From the NCBI GenBank assembly GCA_946406115.1, contig OX291545.1, positions 6,076,001 to 6,140,000 of the forward strand: 64,000 bases of DNA, given 5' to 3'. A program made the position numbers and the translations under genes. How positions within the stretch are numbered: position 1 is the stretch's first letter; every line of letters begins with the position of its first letter. The notes under the pieces are model-generated. The model was not told the DNA's origin, searched no databases, and saw nothing but the letters and a program-made list of their open reading frames with translations. Origin of the DNA: Apoda limacodes (taxonomy: Eukaryota; Arthropoda; Insecta; Lepidoptera; Limacodidae). Shown one piece after another: positions 1-11,759 of the stretch.

Positions 1-224
1 ATTTAGTTTAATAACAAATGAAGATGATTTAGCAGATAGTGCAAACCAAATATTATTTAACTCAGGATTCATAAGATTTGTCTTTAAAACTATTAAAATA
101 AATAAGGACGTTATTTTTTTTAAATTAATTTAGGTTATATCATAGACTTCGAGTTCTGTAATCTGTGCTATGGACTGCGCAATAAGCTTCCTAGGGCCTT
201 TTTTTTTTGTAGCTTGCAATTTAG
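1..224. other. AT-rich flank, no gene seen
   Basis: No coding frame, repeat unit or RNA gene is recognisable here. It ends where similarity to the repeat called X begins. Confidence 0.5.
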
Positions 225-927
225 CAAATTTCGCAACTGAACTAATAACAATACTGATTTATTGCGTGTGTCCAGTAGGTAATCTTTATAAAATCACAAA
301 TGAAACATAATATTATAGTGTTATAACTAATAAATACATGTTTTGTAGTGAAACACTAAAAAAACAAGATTTACAATGTAAATAGTTTGATTAAAAAAAA
401 ACAATCAAAACTCAGGTACTATTTAAATTGCCTATTGTTTTTCAGATTGCATAGGGGGGGCCACCATGTGATACGTTAAAAATCTTCAATTACTCTGTGA
501 CGAGATTTAAAGTAACTCCTGAGAAAAATATATACATATAACATATAATATTACACAGCAGACGTAGACATACATACATATATATATATATATATAAATA
601 AAATGCAAATATGTTTTTATGTATTTATATATACATAAATACATATTTGCATTTTACGAACATGTAAATAAATAAATAAATGGGTATTCATATACACATA
701 CAGACATATATTAATACAAATATATATAAAATAAAACTATATGTAAAAGAACTTATAGGCCTATCTGATTCAATCCTCGTTCGGCCGCCCGATAGCGGCT
801 CCAAACACGAGCGGGTGCTACACACAAACACGCACATATACATATATGCACACACACATTCAAACAGACGTCACAAACCCGAAAGTGGCCAAGCCCCTAC
901 ACAACAGCCCGGCAACAAATGCACATC
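225..927 (+). repeat. Interspersed repeat X, left copy (main part)
   Basis: This block reappears in reverse complement at 19346-19482 and 20868-21495. Shared landmarks are the stretch around GGTGCCCCCC / CACCATGTGATACGTTAA (471-479 here, 21297-21317 there), the phrase CTCGTTCGGCCGCC at 777-790, and an AT-rich purine-pyrimidine core. A short frame at 680-961 falls inside it and has no protein character. No transposase or reverse transcriptase is visible, so X is either non-autonomous or the untranslated end of a larger element. The family is not recognised. Confidence 0.7.
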
Positions 928-1157
928 ATTTAAACTACCATCACTTCAGAAACTAGCCTAAGGGGAGAAGTTTTTTTTTTATATACTACCAACGTTGCAA
1001 ACAAGCATACGGTCCAACTGATGATAAGTGGTAACCGTAACCTATGTTAACAGTAAGAAGTGACAAGAAACTCCCAGATGTACACCTGTTACCAATCAAT
1101 CATGCAGGAACCAAGCCATCAAGTACACGAAATCTATCCAAATATGTATATAAAAAC
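928..1157 (-). repeat. Insertion in X with degenerate LINE-A 3' tail
   Basis: These bases are absent from the right copy of X, which reads straight from the equivalent of 925 to the equivalent of 1158. The segment contains an oligo-T run (971-980) followed by a decayed antisense LINE-A end to about 1047, recognisable by GCAAACAAGCATACGGTCC. It is therefore a later insertion or a compound of insertions. Confidence 0.5.
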
Positions 1158-1197
1158 ATATACGTACGTACTAGTGCGCCACATCCCCTGAACCTGA
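1158..1197 (+). repeat. Repeat X, left copy, distal end
   Basis: TACGTACGTACTAGTGCGCC continues repeat X after the insertion at 928-1157. The matching sequence in the right copy lies at 19346-19395 in reverse complement. Confidence 0.6.
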
Positions 1198-1527
1198 TTT
1201 ATCGTTTTTTTCCTCTTTTTTTTATGGTTTCGTTTTTCTTGTTCCATATTAGCTTTGACCATGTCTAGTCTTCGTTTTTCAACTTTTTCGAGCCAGGAGT
1301 TCACATTTTGAGCATCAGTTTCAACTTTAAAATCCTGGCTAACATTATAAATGTCAAATTTCGGAGCCTGCATAATCCAAAAAAAAAAAAAGTTAGTAAA
1401 AGTCAAATTAAATTAGATGCAGCTATAATATAGTTAGATAGTAAAATAATATTTATTTCTTTTAAACAATAAACTCACTTCGTCAAAATTATTTAAAATA
1501 ATCAAATAAAAATTACAATATATACTG

Positions 1528-1752
1528 TTTTTTTTTTTTTTTTTTTTTATACAACTAAGGTGGCAAACAAGCTTACGGTCCGCCTGATGGTAAACGGTCA
1601 CCGTAGCCTATGGACGCTTGCAACACCAGGGGTATCACTCGCGCGTTGCCGACCCTTCAGAAATCCAATAACTTCTTTCTTGAAGAACAGGTAGGCAGGG
1701 AGTTCATTCCACAACTGAAGCGTTTGCGGGAGGAAGTTTCTCTGAAACCTGA
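1528..1752 (-). mobile_element. LINE-A fragment, 3' end (copy A1)
   Basis: The segment opens with a T run (1528-1548), the poly-A tail seen from the other strand, then the LINE-A 3' untranslated end and the codons for the last part of the reverse-transcriptase ORF, antisense. It matches the end of the intact-looking copy at 48605-50470. It carries a small internal deletion near 1690 relative to that copy. It is a typical 5'-truncated LINE insertion. Confidence 0.85.
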
Positions 1753-3153
1753 AACATTATTGTCGATTTACTTTGTTCCTGCCGAGATAGGGTTCCGTAG
1801 GCAACACAAATTGGGAACCGCAACTATAGGCAATTAAACATATTCCTTTTATCTCTAAAGTTTTTTCGTAGAAAATCATGTTATGTAGTTGGAGTCAGTT
1901 TTATATTTGCTTTTTTAATTATTTTTTGCCTTTCTGTTTTCCTAAAAAACTATTTTATCTTCTTTCAGGTATCGTCATTCTTTCGAAGTCTTCAACGTGT
2001 ATGATATTAAATAAGTTATCTAAACCTATTTTTTTTGTTCCATTGAAATTATATTAAAGTTAAATAAACCATGTTTAAATTGCAATCAATTGTATAATAA
2101 TATGGGTAAAGACAACGTAAATGGGTGCCGCCCATGCGTTCGTAATTATGCGTGATTTGTATGGAAAATGTTCCGATGCAAGTCGCTACGGGTTATCGTA
2201 TTTTAAATTAAGTTAAGTTTGTTATACAAGTGTTTTATAGCAAAACGAAAAAAAGTAGCCAGTATGCGTTAAAAAATAAGGGACACCCTACTGTACAGAT
2301 TTGGTTTATACCAACAATACAAACAACAACATTGGCACGAACGTATCATACAAAAAACGTAAACATCAACCACAATTTATATTTTATTTGGGCAAGGCCA
2401 GTTCCAGCTCAGTCTCGATCTAAGGTCATATCCGTAATTTGAATATATTAAAATAATTAGAAGGTATCTTATCTACTTATAACGATATTTATTTTTATTT
2501 CTACATTAGGAATTTGATTGACCATTAAAATGCTAAAGTCCACGGACACGGCGTACCGCGTACCGGCGTGCGGCGTCAAGCAGTTTGGTTTGGCGAGTTA
2601 ATAAAACCAGACAACTGAACCTTTTTGTTATATTTTACGAAGACGCAACTTGGAGGTTTTTTCCCTAAATTTATTATTTATTTATTTTTAATTTAGGGAC
2701 TAAAAGTGTTAAAATAGGCATTTTTAGGTGCAGGATTCCTTTGTAGGTTTTATTTTTAGGCTTCTAAAGAGTTATTTTAAACCGAACAGAAAATAACAGC
2801 AGGTATGACAAGACCTACTTTTGTAACTGCGAGAGAGACAACATCTTACAAACTCTACATTGGACCATTTTTCGAACGCAACCTATCATAGTCACCGGCA
2901 TGATTTTTTTCATCAAAGAATTTTATTACAGAATGTTGCTACAGTGTTAGTTTTGTAGGGGTTGGCAACTTAGAAGGTTATTGTTGGCAGCACTAGAGAC
3001 GGTGTATGCGACTGTGAAAAAATAATCGATAATTTAAAAACATCATATCAGCGAGAGGGAGAGATAGTCCAATAATTGCTAATTTATGTTAATTAAATGA
3101 TGATGAAACTATATCACTTATTAGATATACCTACCTATGTCGGACATCCCATA
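1753..3153. other. Intergenic, no gene seen
   Basis: AT-rich sequence with short frames of at most about 70 codons, none with recognisable motifs. A short GC-rich patch at 2545-2585 contains a near-tandem GGCGTACCGCGTACCGGCG. I cannot assign any feature here. Confidence 0.5.
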
Positions 3154-3154
3154 T

Positions 3155-3212
<58 letters not shown>
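3154..3212. repeat. (TG)n microsatellite
   Basis: A dinucleotide GT run of about 59 bases with one TCT interruption near its start. The flank at 3225-3345 contains AAAATTGGTCCAGCGGTTT, a phrase common in lepidopteran interspersed repeats, so the microsatellite may be part of one. Confidence 0.95.
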
Positions 3213-3214
<2 letters not shown>

Positions 3215-3479
3215 GCTTTTTGCCCCTCGACATCTCAATAACCAATAATAGACCAAATGGATCTCGTGCCATACCATACAACTTACATCTAAAACAGTGT
3301 CATCAAAATTGGTCCAGCGGTTTGTTTTTTATCGCTAAAAAACTGATTTATTAAAGAAGCAATAATTATGTACAAATTCTGAAATATAAAAAAAAATAAG
3401 AGAAGTTGCTCGTGCGATACTTGCTATCGAAGTATTTTTGTTTTTATTAATGTCGAAGCTACAGGAGCCATTTTATTCG

Positions 3480-3620
3480 GCATGCTTTCAGTCCGCGAGG
3501 TAGGGATATTCGGTATACATCGATGCATCGAAATCACTCGATGTTTGCAATACGATACATCGAATTGATCCGATGTTTTGCCAAGCTGTTGATACAATCG
3601 ATGTATCTTGATAAAACACC
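3480..3620. repeat. ATCGAT-rich degenerate repeat
   Basis: Within about 140 bases the motif CGATG/CATCGA recurs more than eight times on both strands, giving a locally palindromic AT/CGAT-rich stretch. No family recognised. It abuts the Copia remnant. Confidence 0.45.
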
Positions 3621-4480
3621 GAATTGATGATAATCAGTTAATTTCATAAAAACCCATAAGATAATAACTTCTGTAAATTTTTCATAACAGGGAGACTTTT
3701 TAAGACCATATAGTGATTTTACAAGTTTTAAAACATAACCTTCTTTAACATTAAACCCTTGTGGTGGCTTTAAGTACACCTTCTCATCAACTCTTCCATA
3801 TAAAAGGCCCCTTTTACATCAATTTGATGAATATTGTAATTTTTATGAACTGCGATTGAAAGCAAAACTTTTAAAGTTTGTAATTTTAATACAGGTGAAT
3901 AGATATCTTCCAAATTATCTTTCTGTTGAAAGCCCTTAACAACAAGTCTCGCTTTATATATTTCTTGTTCTCCAACTTTCTTTTTTGTAAAGACCTATTT
4001 ACTGTCCAATAATTTTTCATTCTGCAGCTTTGGTATAATTTTCCATGTTTCACTTTCTTCTAATACCTTTTCTTCCAATATTGCATTTTTCCATTGCAGT
4101 TTTTCATTCCTTTTTTGAATAACATTAAGAAAAAGTGGTACATCTTGTTGATTTGTCAACAATGCATAAAGCGCTTCATCTCCTTCACTTAAATCAATTT
4201 TATAATCTTCATGCCATTTTGGTTACGCAGTACATCAAAATACAGGCATATTAGACACATTGGGTTTCCTACCTTCCCACATTTCCGATGGTGTGTGATT
4301 CTTTCCTACAGTGGGACTTCTATTTGTGACATATGCTGAGAAAAACACTGCATGTCCCCAAAATTCCTTGTTCAAATTAGAATCTAATAAAATAGTTTTG
4401 GCTTTCTCTACTACAGTTCTATTCGTACGTTCAGCAACGCCATTCATTTGAGGGTTATAAGGCACTGTTTATTGTAACTG
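3620..4480 (-). pseudogene. Ty1/Copia polyprotein remnant (integrase end and RT)
   Basis: Read on the minus strand, 4465-4235 encodes the end of a Copia integrase (GVAERTNRT, KEFWGHAV, NRSPT). From about 4150 down, in shifting frames, comes the Copia reverse transcriptase: a VFTKKKVGE...YKARLVVKGF-type start, HQIDVKGAF, and KLVKSLYGLKKSP at 3750-3690. Copia pol makes protease, integrase, RT and RNase H in that order, and the order seen fits. Stops and frameshifts separate the blocks. Gag, protease, the active-site YVDD part of RT, RNase H and LTRs are not visible, so this is a dead internal fragment. Confidence 0.8.
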
Positions 4481-5356
4481 AATTCCTTTATTATCGCAAA
4501 AAACTTGAAACTACGCAAGGGAAAAACAGCACCCCCTTTTGTACACCCCAACCGTCCACTTTTTGAATCGCATCAATGCAATCATTTTATCTTAATAAAT
4601 TTCTCTTAAGTCGACACTTCCATATTACATAGTACTCCACATGTTTTATGTTTTCTAACGAACAATCCACACGCTGCTACCACTGTTGTATTTATTTTTT
4701 ATAATTAAAACACATATATTTCTTATTCAGTTCTTTTACTATTTAATATTTTAAAAATACATTGAAAAACAAACTAGCCATCTTTTTTTTTATTTTGTTT
4801 TTTTTTTTCTGTTTGGATAGGTAGACATTCGTCGTCAACAGGTACGAAGACAATATGAAGATGCATATTATATGCTAGTGGACTATCAATGCCACCTCAG
4901 TTCCTCGAGAAAAACTATCGCCGCCGGAACCTCGATCCTTCGAATTTGAAGAAATTCTTCGTTGTCATCACTAGCTTGTGCCTATTTAGATTTGCATATG
5001 TTGTAAATGTTATAAAGTGAGTGGCGCCGACATATTATAAACAGTGAAGTGCTTCAAAACACCAAAAATAAGTATCGATCTGCCACGTAGCCCACGTGTC
5101 GTCGCAGCATCAGCTCTAGTCTCCTGAAGGTCCTGGATGTAACTTAAACTACATAAAACGTAAACTACTCAGCTATTTACTACCTACAAGGTGCGCATCA
5201 ATATACTTTTCCTTTTTCGCGAAATTTGCATTCTTATCTATTATTCATTTTTCTTTCATTAATTTAAACCACCCATTTAGTCTTTTGTCTAACTCGCGCC
5301 AACATTTTGGTCCGTTACGAACCATATAATTTTGTCGCTATTTCCGTCCTTCAAAG
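4481..5356. other. Intergenic between Copia and BEL remnants
   Basis: No recognisable coding segment. It includes T-rich tracts near 4780-4810 and no terminal repeats that I can pair with the Copia remnant. Confidence 0.5.
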
Positions 5357-5361
5357 GTTGC

Positions 5362-5492
5362 TATTATTGCCCAAGTAAATAAACACAATTGTAGCAACGA
5401 AACTATTCATTTTATTTTCTGAAAATACAAAGTCAAAGTGACAACATCAACATTCGGTCATGGATTTAGCCGTTTTAAATAGGTTCGTAACA
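5362..5492 (-). repeat. BEL element 3' LTR
   Basis: 131 bases. On the element's strand it begins TGTTACGAACC and ends GGGCAATAATA. It matches 10922-11051 except for one indel in the ATTCGG/ATCGG region and a substitution. It contains AATAAAATGAATAG, a plausible polyadenylation signal. It is unusually short for an LTR. Confidence 0.92.
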
Positions 5493-5502
5493 TCTCCCTA
5501 AC
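5493..5502 (-). other. Polypurine tract of the BEL element
   Basis: On the element's strand GTTAGGGAGA lies directly before the 3' LTR start TGTTACG. A purine run here is the usual primer for plus-strand DNA synthesis. Confidence 0.7.
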
Positions 5503-5511
5503 ACCAATGCC

Positions 5512-6865
5512 TCACTCGCATTCATTCAGTGGAAGGCAGACGAGTTTTACTGTAGGGCGACGTAATAAGCCACCATTGGTACGAACTTCAGCAACTCTCA
5601 CTCGACCATCGGTGCCCGGGAATACCTTTTCAATTATTTCTTTTGGCCAAGTATTACGGGGAAGTGTTTGATTAACTATGACCACAACGTCTCCAATTTG
5701 GAGGTTAGAATTCTCCTTTGAATGTTTTCTTGGAAGCAAAGTTGGTAGATATTCACGTATCCATCTGTTCCAGAATATATCACACAGTCTCTGGGCTCTG
5801 CGCCATTGTTTTCTCGAACTCATATCAGTCTCAACAAAATGACCAGGTAAGGGAATACCAGATGAGCTGCCTAGCACGAAATGATTTGGATTAAGCGCTT
5901 CTGGCTCATCAGGATTCACAGATACGTGTGTCAAGGGCCTTGAATTTATTGTATGTTCTGCTTCAGTTAAAAGAGTTTGAAGAATCTCTTCACTCGGTGT
6001 TTGTTCTTTCAGAGTTACACTAAGAGCTCGTTTTACAGAACGAACTAATCGTTCCCAACACCCACCAAAATGAGAAGAGGCAGGGGGAATGAAGCTCCAA
6101 TCAATATTGCGATTAACTAAGAAGTTTCTCAATTCTATATTATCTAGTTCTTTGATTGCTTTCTTTAACTCCGTGTAAGCGCCGTGGAAATTGGTTCCGT
6201 TGTCAGAATAAAAATTTTAGGACAACCACGACGTGACATCATCAGTCGAATAGCCAAAACGGAGTTTGTGGTCAAACTAGCAGCGAGCTCTTAATGTACC
6301 GCTCTTGTGGTAAGGCATGTAAACAGTACTCTGTATCTTTTTTCACGTCTTCTACCAATTGAAACAGTCATAGGACCGTAGTTATCCAAACCACAGTAAC
6401 TAAATGGTCTTTGATGGTGAGATAATCTAGCCATTGGTCTCCAACTACTGGTTGAATTGGCTTTGCACGCATATTTCGGCAGAATTGACAAGACTTCACA
6501 ATTGTTTTTACTGTAGGTCTTAAATTAACAATCCAATATCTTTGGCGTAAGAAATTAACCACAGCTTCTGTATTTCCGTGATTTGCGAGTTCATGATAAT
6601 GCTGAGTTAGTAGTCGTGTATATTTGTGTTTGCCATCTAAAATTACGGGCTGGATTTGGTTACTGTCTACATCTATCACGACGTTTGCTCTTCCTCGAAC
6701 TCTCAGCAGTCCTTGATTATCTATGTGAGGGCAAAGTTTCGACAGTCTACTATGGTTGTCAATGGGTCTGTCATTCTTCAGATTCTGTATCTCTGTTGAG
6801 GAACTATCAATTTGGCATTGCTTGATCCATAATTTTTCAGCTTGCTGAACGTATTTTAGTTCCAA
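5512..6865 (-). pseudogene. BEL/Pao integrase region
   Basis: The N-terminal zinc-binding H2C2 finger is seen in 6865-6368 (HYHELANHG ... SCQFCRNMRAKP). The catalytic core is broken around 6300-6130. The C-terminal half is an open 206-codon frame at 6132-5512, with FIPPASSHFGGCWERLVRSV (the core's last helix region, containing the catalytic E), then HTINSRPLTHV and a GDVVVIV chromodomain-like tail. Integrase joins the cDNA to chromosomal DNA. Frame changes near 6370-6490 and 6130-6290 show that the protein is no longer made whole. The frame ends 19 bases before the 3' LTR, as usual in BEL elements. Confidence 0.88.
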
Positions 6866-6940
6866 CTCTCACTGTCTTTTGTTACGGATGTTTCTACTAA
6901 AGTTTAATACATATGCTGTACTACGTATCAATCTTAGCCA

Positions 6941-7746
6941 TTAAGAAAATCGAAATACATCTGGAAGACTAGGGTATACTAAATGTATCACAGTTACAAG
7001 GTGTACTTGCTTCTTCAACTCCAGCAAAGAAGGTTGTACATTTTTGTCAACGCTAGTTTCAGCAGGCCATGACGTACTAGGTTCATAGAGAAACGAGGGT
7101 CCGTTAAACCATCGATGTGTCATATCTAGATATTTTATTTCTCTAGTTGCGTCATAAGCAACATTGTGGGATGTTGGTATCCATCTCCAATCACATATTC
7201 TTGTTAATTCAGCAATCTCACCTAATCTGTTAGACACGTATGTTTTTAATTGCGTGGGTCTCTTTTGAGCCAAGCTATTACAGCTTTAGAGTCCGTCCAA
7301 TAATAACAAATTTGAGGTTTAATTGTGTCATGTTCTTGTTGTAAGGTATTTCCTAGACGTGCTCCTAGTAGGGCAGCTTGTAACTCAAGCCTAGGGATTG
7401 AAACAGGTTTCAGTGGAGAAACGCCAGATTTACTGGCTATGACGAAAACTATGATCGTTCCGTCTGCTGCTATAAAACGCCAATATCCAACGGCAGCAAA
7501 GGCTCTCTCACTGGCATCGCAGAAAATATGTAATTCAATTATAGTTCTCAGTGCATTAGTGTAATAGCATCTGGGAACTATGCATGTAAAAGATTCCTTA
7601 AGACTTTTGATCCAACTATACCATAAATCATTTTCAGTGTCTTTTATCTGTTCATCCCAATCGATTCCACTACGCCATATCTGTAGTAATATCTTGCCTT
7701 GAATAATGATTGGTGTTAATAATCCAAGTGGATCAAATACTCCCAT
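6941..7746 (-). pseudogene. BEL/Pao RNase H region
   Basis: 7746-7246 encodes the RT-RNase H connection (FDPLGLLTPIIIQGKILLQ) and the RNase H start (LHIFCDASERAFAAVGYW), with a later YYWTDSKAVIAWL block that carries a catalytic aspartate. A frame change near 7260 leads into 7273-6941 (RLGEIAELTRICDWRWIPT), the end of the domain and the linker to integrase. RNase H removes the RNA template during cDNA synthesis. It lies directly downstream of the RT. Confidence 0.88.
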
Positions 7747-7764
7747 GACTATTTTCAGTGTTTG

Positions 7765-8843
7765 TCACTTGGTTGGTTTTCTTGTTTTATCAAGTATATC
7801 CGTAGATATTTTATGTAAAGTCAGATTAAATCCAAGTGTATCATCTTTTGGTCTCCACCTTAGTCCAAGTGTTTTTACTACAGTATTAAAATCCAAGTCA
7901 ACTGTACCACAGTCTAAATTCTTGTTACTGTCATCAAAATTCAGATATATTCGTTCATTGTTCGAAGCCCACTGGGTCAAATGAAATCCTTCTTCTTGAT
8001 TGATAAAAGCAACTTGTTTAACTATTTCTAATGCCTCTTCTTCTGAATGAAAGCTATGTAAATAAACATCCATATAGAAACGAGATTTAATTGCTTTTAC
8101 GGCTTCTGGGTATTGATGTATGAATTCTTCAGCATTTATGTTTTTCATATAGTTTGCGGTTGCTGGTGAACAAGTAGCTCCAAAAATTACAGATCTTGTT
8201 TGATATTCATTTATCGGTCCGGTTCTGTCGAATTTTCGCCACAAAAATCGTTGTGCTACACGATCTTCAGGCCGTATAAGTATTCGCAGAAACATTTCCT
8301 TGATATCTGCATATACCGCTATCTTTCCCTGTCTGAATTTCAAAATTATTCCCAATAACGATAACAACAAGTCAAGTCCAGTAAGTAATTTGTCATTTAA
8401 AGAAAGCTCATTTATATGCAGCATCGTGCACAATTCTCAATTTACCGGGTTTATTCTCATTAGTTACACCAAAATGTGGTAAGTACCACATTTTAGTCGA
8501 TGCAACTGGCTCACAAGATTCAGCGTATCCTTTTTTGATAAAATTGGTCATATTTTCATTATACTTTTTGCCAAATGCCTCATCAGTATCCATTTTCTTT
8601 TCGATTGCTTCTCAAATTTTTCTCGCTAAAGTAGACCAACTTCCCAGCGTTTTTATCCAGCGAGTTTTCTAGCTTTTCTAAAATATTTGTTGCTCTTTCA
8701 TCTTCTTTGCTTTGTTTTTTGTTGGTTGTTATTCCGATTGAATCTATGGTAAAATAATCTTCTACGAGCCTATGTATTTCTTGGCCAGTATGTCCAACCA
8801 AGTTTACAATATTTTTGGCAGAGTGAGAAAATCCATGCACCAC
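7765..8843 (-). pseudogene. BEL/Pao reverse transcriptase, catalytic motif altered
   Basis: Three frames cover the domain. 8843-8583 is the entry segment (YFTIDSIGI). 8593-8408 contains KMWYLPHFGVTN and KLRIVHDAA. 8433-7765 contains the palm (VYADIKEMFLRI, QRFLWR, VIFGATCSPATANY). The catalytic box, normally Y-x-D-D in this family, reads YMDV here (in RFYMDVYLHS), so the second metal-binding aspartate is lost. With two frameshifts as well, this RT cannot be active. Confidence 0.88.
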
Positions 8844-8873
8844 CCATCCTAAAGGTGTTAATGAAGCTACTGG

Positions 8874-9845
8874 CTAGTTTCGTTTACCAAATCTAACTTC
8901 CTTCGTAACTATCGCATGCCAGTTGTCTTGTCCAATCAATATTTCAGTAGTGGCATGTTCGTAACACAGTTCAGACAGAGGTAAGTCATGTAGGTGATTG
9001 TAACAGTTAAGGTTTAATACAGTTTGCGAAGTAAGGGGTAGCGTTTGAACAGTTCGTACTCCGTATAATTGTATTATATCTCCTGAAGGTCCAATGATCT
9101 CAATATCAATTCTTTTTGATAATGATTGCTCTTTAGTAGTGTAAACACCCGCTATAAACAACGGTTCTATATTTCCATCAGCTCCAATAACTGGTGCTAC
9201 GTTTTCTTTTAATAATGTTTATGTGCTTCCTTCATCCAAAAGTGCAAAACTTTTCTTTGATCCTTTCGGTCCAAGTATTTCAATGGGAATAATTTTCAGA
9301 AGGACTTGATTCTTGTTTATCGCACAGCTACAAGCTATCATCTGGGTACTATCGGCATTAGTATCACTTACTTCCTTTTCTACCATAGTTACAGCTTTGT
9401 GTTCTGTAACAGTAGTTGAAGTTCCATGGTCTAGTTTCAAAGATATTGTGTTTGCATGTAACAGTCTATTATGAGACATCCGACATCCATTCACTCCACA
9501 AGGTTTTGCTCGGCAATTTTCTCTAAAATGCTTTGACTTCAAACACTTATAACAAAACTTGGAGTTTTTTGCCCAATTCCAACGTTCATCTGTAGACAGA
9601 CGTTTAAATTTATCACATTCGTTTATCTCTCTATGGTTCTTAGATTCATAGCATGGGCATTTGTTCTCTTTATTCTTCTGTGAGCTAGATGAAAAACAGG
9701 TTTCCGTTTCTTTCTCATAGTCAAAATTATGATCACCAATTGTTGTGTGCAAAGTTCTATGTGAAGTCCCAGGTCTTGATACTTGATTCGGTCGAACAGG
9801 TTCAGTTAGCCAAAATGTTGACATAGATAAAGCTTGTTTTTGCAA
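8874..9845 (-). pseudogene. BEL/Pao gag C-terminus (zinc knuckles) and protease
   Basis: 9845-9219 carries CCHC-type knuckles (FCYKCLKSKHFRENC, then CGVNGCRMSHNRLLH), typical of the nucleocapsid part of BEL gag. It runs into the aspartic protease signature FALLDEGST at its end. A stop follows at once, and 9161-8874 continues the protease in the same general direction (LYGVRTVQTLPL, EILIGQDNWHAI). The protease would cut the polyprotein. The stop directly after the active-site triad is inactivating. Confidence 0.85.
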
Positions 9846-10780
9846 AAAATCAGATAATTTGACTAGCTCTGGTTCATTATCTGTCTCATTTTCGTAAGCA
9901 TATAATAACCATATAGTGGCAACTCATTTACGTATTTTACATGCAAACTTACTTAAATGTTCAGAACAGTCGTTTAATTTTGGCAGTTCCTTTAGTGATC
10001 TTATTTCTTCGTGAAGTATAAGTTCTGGACGTCCAAATCGTAATTCTAACGTTTTCATGATCTCGTTAGGTGGTACTTGCGTGTAAAGTAACGAGGCAAC
10101 TGTTTCACGGGCATCTTCCTTTAAACACCGACGTAGTCTGGAAACGTTCTCAGTGTCGGATAAATATTTACTTGATTCTTCATATGCAGCTTTAAATGAA
10201 AGCTATTCAAGTAGATTTCCATAAAAAAACTGAAGTTCGTTTTCAATTGGTCGATGAAGACTTTTTAATTTGTGTACTAACAATCGGATGTCAGATAAAT
10301 TGTTTTCATTTCGTTTGTTTGTCTGCTTTACTTGTTTCGGTTCATAGCATCTATACTGCTTAGCACTCTCTTGACAGTATTTATTTTTAGATGCATCGTT
10401 TCGTTCGTAATCAGTATGCTTTTTATTCAGCCATTCTTCAACTTATGAATTGCGTGAGGTGATGTGAGTCTTGACTTGATGGAGTAATTTTCTTGCAAAT
10501 TCAACTCAGCTATTTGGATCTCTAACTCTTTTTCAACAAAACACTTATCAATTTCCGCTATTTTGCTCGCTGCTTCTAATTCCGCCCTTTTTTTAGCAAG
10601 TATAGTACTATTTGAAGATCGCATAGATCGTGATTAACAGCTCGCGCTACTATGTTTTTCTACGTTCACGTTCGTTTTACTTGACAAACTTACATTTAGT
10701 TCATTTTGCGTATTCGTCGTATCTTGCAATAGTTCAGTCATTTTTCTTTTTGCCTTACTTCGAGTATCTCGCTGTGACAT
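9846..10780 (-). pseudogene. BEL/Pao gag N-terminal and central region
   Basis: The likely start is the ATG at 10780 (MSQRDTRSKAKRKM), about 125 bases inside the primer site. A stop after SSASC is followed by an in-frame coiled-coil stretch rich in E, A and K (10624-10427: KKRAELEAASKIAEIDKC), the usual N-terminal helix of BEL gag. The segment from 10420 to 9846 keeps recognisable DUF1759-like wording only in broken frames. Gag forms the particle that packages element RNA. Confidence 0.75.
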
Positions 10781-10904
10781 TCGAGTAGTTTGGATCGGTT
10801 CGTAGTACTACGGTTATTTCAACGACAGACGATATGAACGTTCAAAGAAGATGATTGCTTACGACGACTTATGTAATTTTCGTAATTTGCTGGTTCGTAT
10901 TTTA

Positions 10905-10918
10905 CTCGCGAAGGACCA
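10905..10918 (-). other. BEL primer binding site
   Basis: On the element's strand TGGTCCTTCGCGAG begins a few bases after the 5' LTR end. It starts with TGG, the complement of tRNA CCA ends, and resembles the TGGTCCTTCGAG-type sites of other BEL elements. Confidence 0.65.
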
Positions 10919-10921
10919 TTA

Positions 10922-11051
10922 TATTATTGCCCAAGTAAATAAACACAATTGTAGCAACGAAACTATTCATTTTATTTTCTGAAAGTACAAAGTCAAAGTG
11001 ACAACATCAACATCGGTCATGGATTTAGCCGTTTTAAATAGGTTCGTAACA
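10922..11051 (-). repeat. BEL element 5' LTR
   Basis: 130 bases, matching 5362-5492. The element's promoter should lie here, but I see no clear TATA box. The 5-bp target duplication GTTGC follows at 11052-11056. Confidence 0.92.
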
Positions 11052-11250
11052 GTTGCCTTAATTTTTTTTATACATATATAGGTAATGTACGCATATATGT
11101 TTCCGCTTTAAGTAAACCTTAGAAGACCACCAGTCGTGTACCGCTTTGTAAAACAATCCGAATTATATCATATCAGTACTAACCTTACCCTATTACCTAA
11201 GCTGTGCTTGCTTACGCCTTAATTAATTGTGTCCGGTCATTTGTGTCAAC

Positions 11251-11594
11251 ATGCCTCCTAAAAAAGACCCTGCCTTTTACACAGACGATGAATCTATGTC
11301 AGTAATAGATATTCAGTTACAGATGTCAGGAGTAAAACGTAACGGGTGCAAATTAGAAAAGGATGACGCAAAAAAGTAGAATCTGTAGAAACTGTGAGAG
11401 ACATACGCTCAGAGTTTAAGGACACTATAGAGAAATACAACATTAAATTACTTTCATCCCACTCGAAGGCCGTACCTGACTATCAGTCTTTGGAAGGAAT
11501 GTATAGTGTTGTAAGACGCGTTGTTACACGATTGTCAAAAACTCACAATTTGGACAGTTCTACACGGAGAAAAAACTTTAGTAGCTACAAGTAA
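11251..11594 (+). pseudogene. Unrecognised broken reading frame
   Basis: An ATG at 11251 opens MPPKKDPAFYTDDESMSV and runs about 40 codons to a stop. A one-base shift near 11377 continues into ESVETVRDIRSEFKDTIEKY and a basic segment ending at 11594. The composition (acidic start, charged helix, basic C-terminus) is protein-like rather than random. I do not recognise the family. A retroelement gag is possible because a BEL gag piece lies 900 bases downstream on the same strand. Confidence 0.35.
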
Positions 11595-11759
11595 AAAATA
11601 CTAATAACCACTAAAATATTAGTATTTCCGAGGACAAGTAAATTACACTGACGGTTACCAATGAGTTTTACTTATTGTACTTACTAACAGGAATAAAACT
11701 AGTCTTGTTGGAATAACAGTGTTGTTTACTAAAAGCAAGTAAAAATTAATGGAATGCAA

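Larger units (their letters stand above)
5357..11056 (-). mobile_element. BEL/Pao LTR retrotransposon, full-length but dead
   Basis: Two near-identical LTRs (5362-5492 and 10922-11051) enclose gag and pol in BEL order on the minus strand. The 5-bp direct repeat GTTGC lies immediately outside both ends (5357-5361 and 11052-11056), as expected for BEL integration. A primer site follows the 5' LTR and a polypurine tract precedes the 3' LTR. The LTRs differ at only about two positions, including one indel, yet gag and pol have many stops and shifts. Either the copy was mobilised in trans when already defective, or it decayed after insertion while the LTRs stayed alike. It is surrounded by other TE debris with no host gene adjacent. 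Confidence 0.93.

Noticed and set aside
680..961. 93-codon frame at the left end
   Set aside because: It lies wholly inside repeat X and is not conserved as a frame in the inverted copy.
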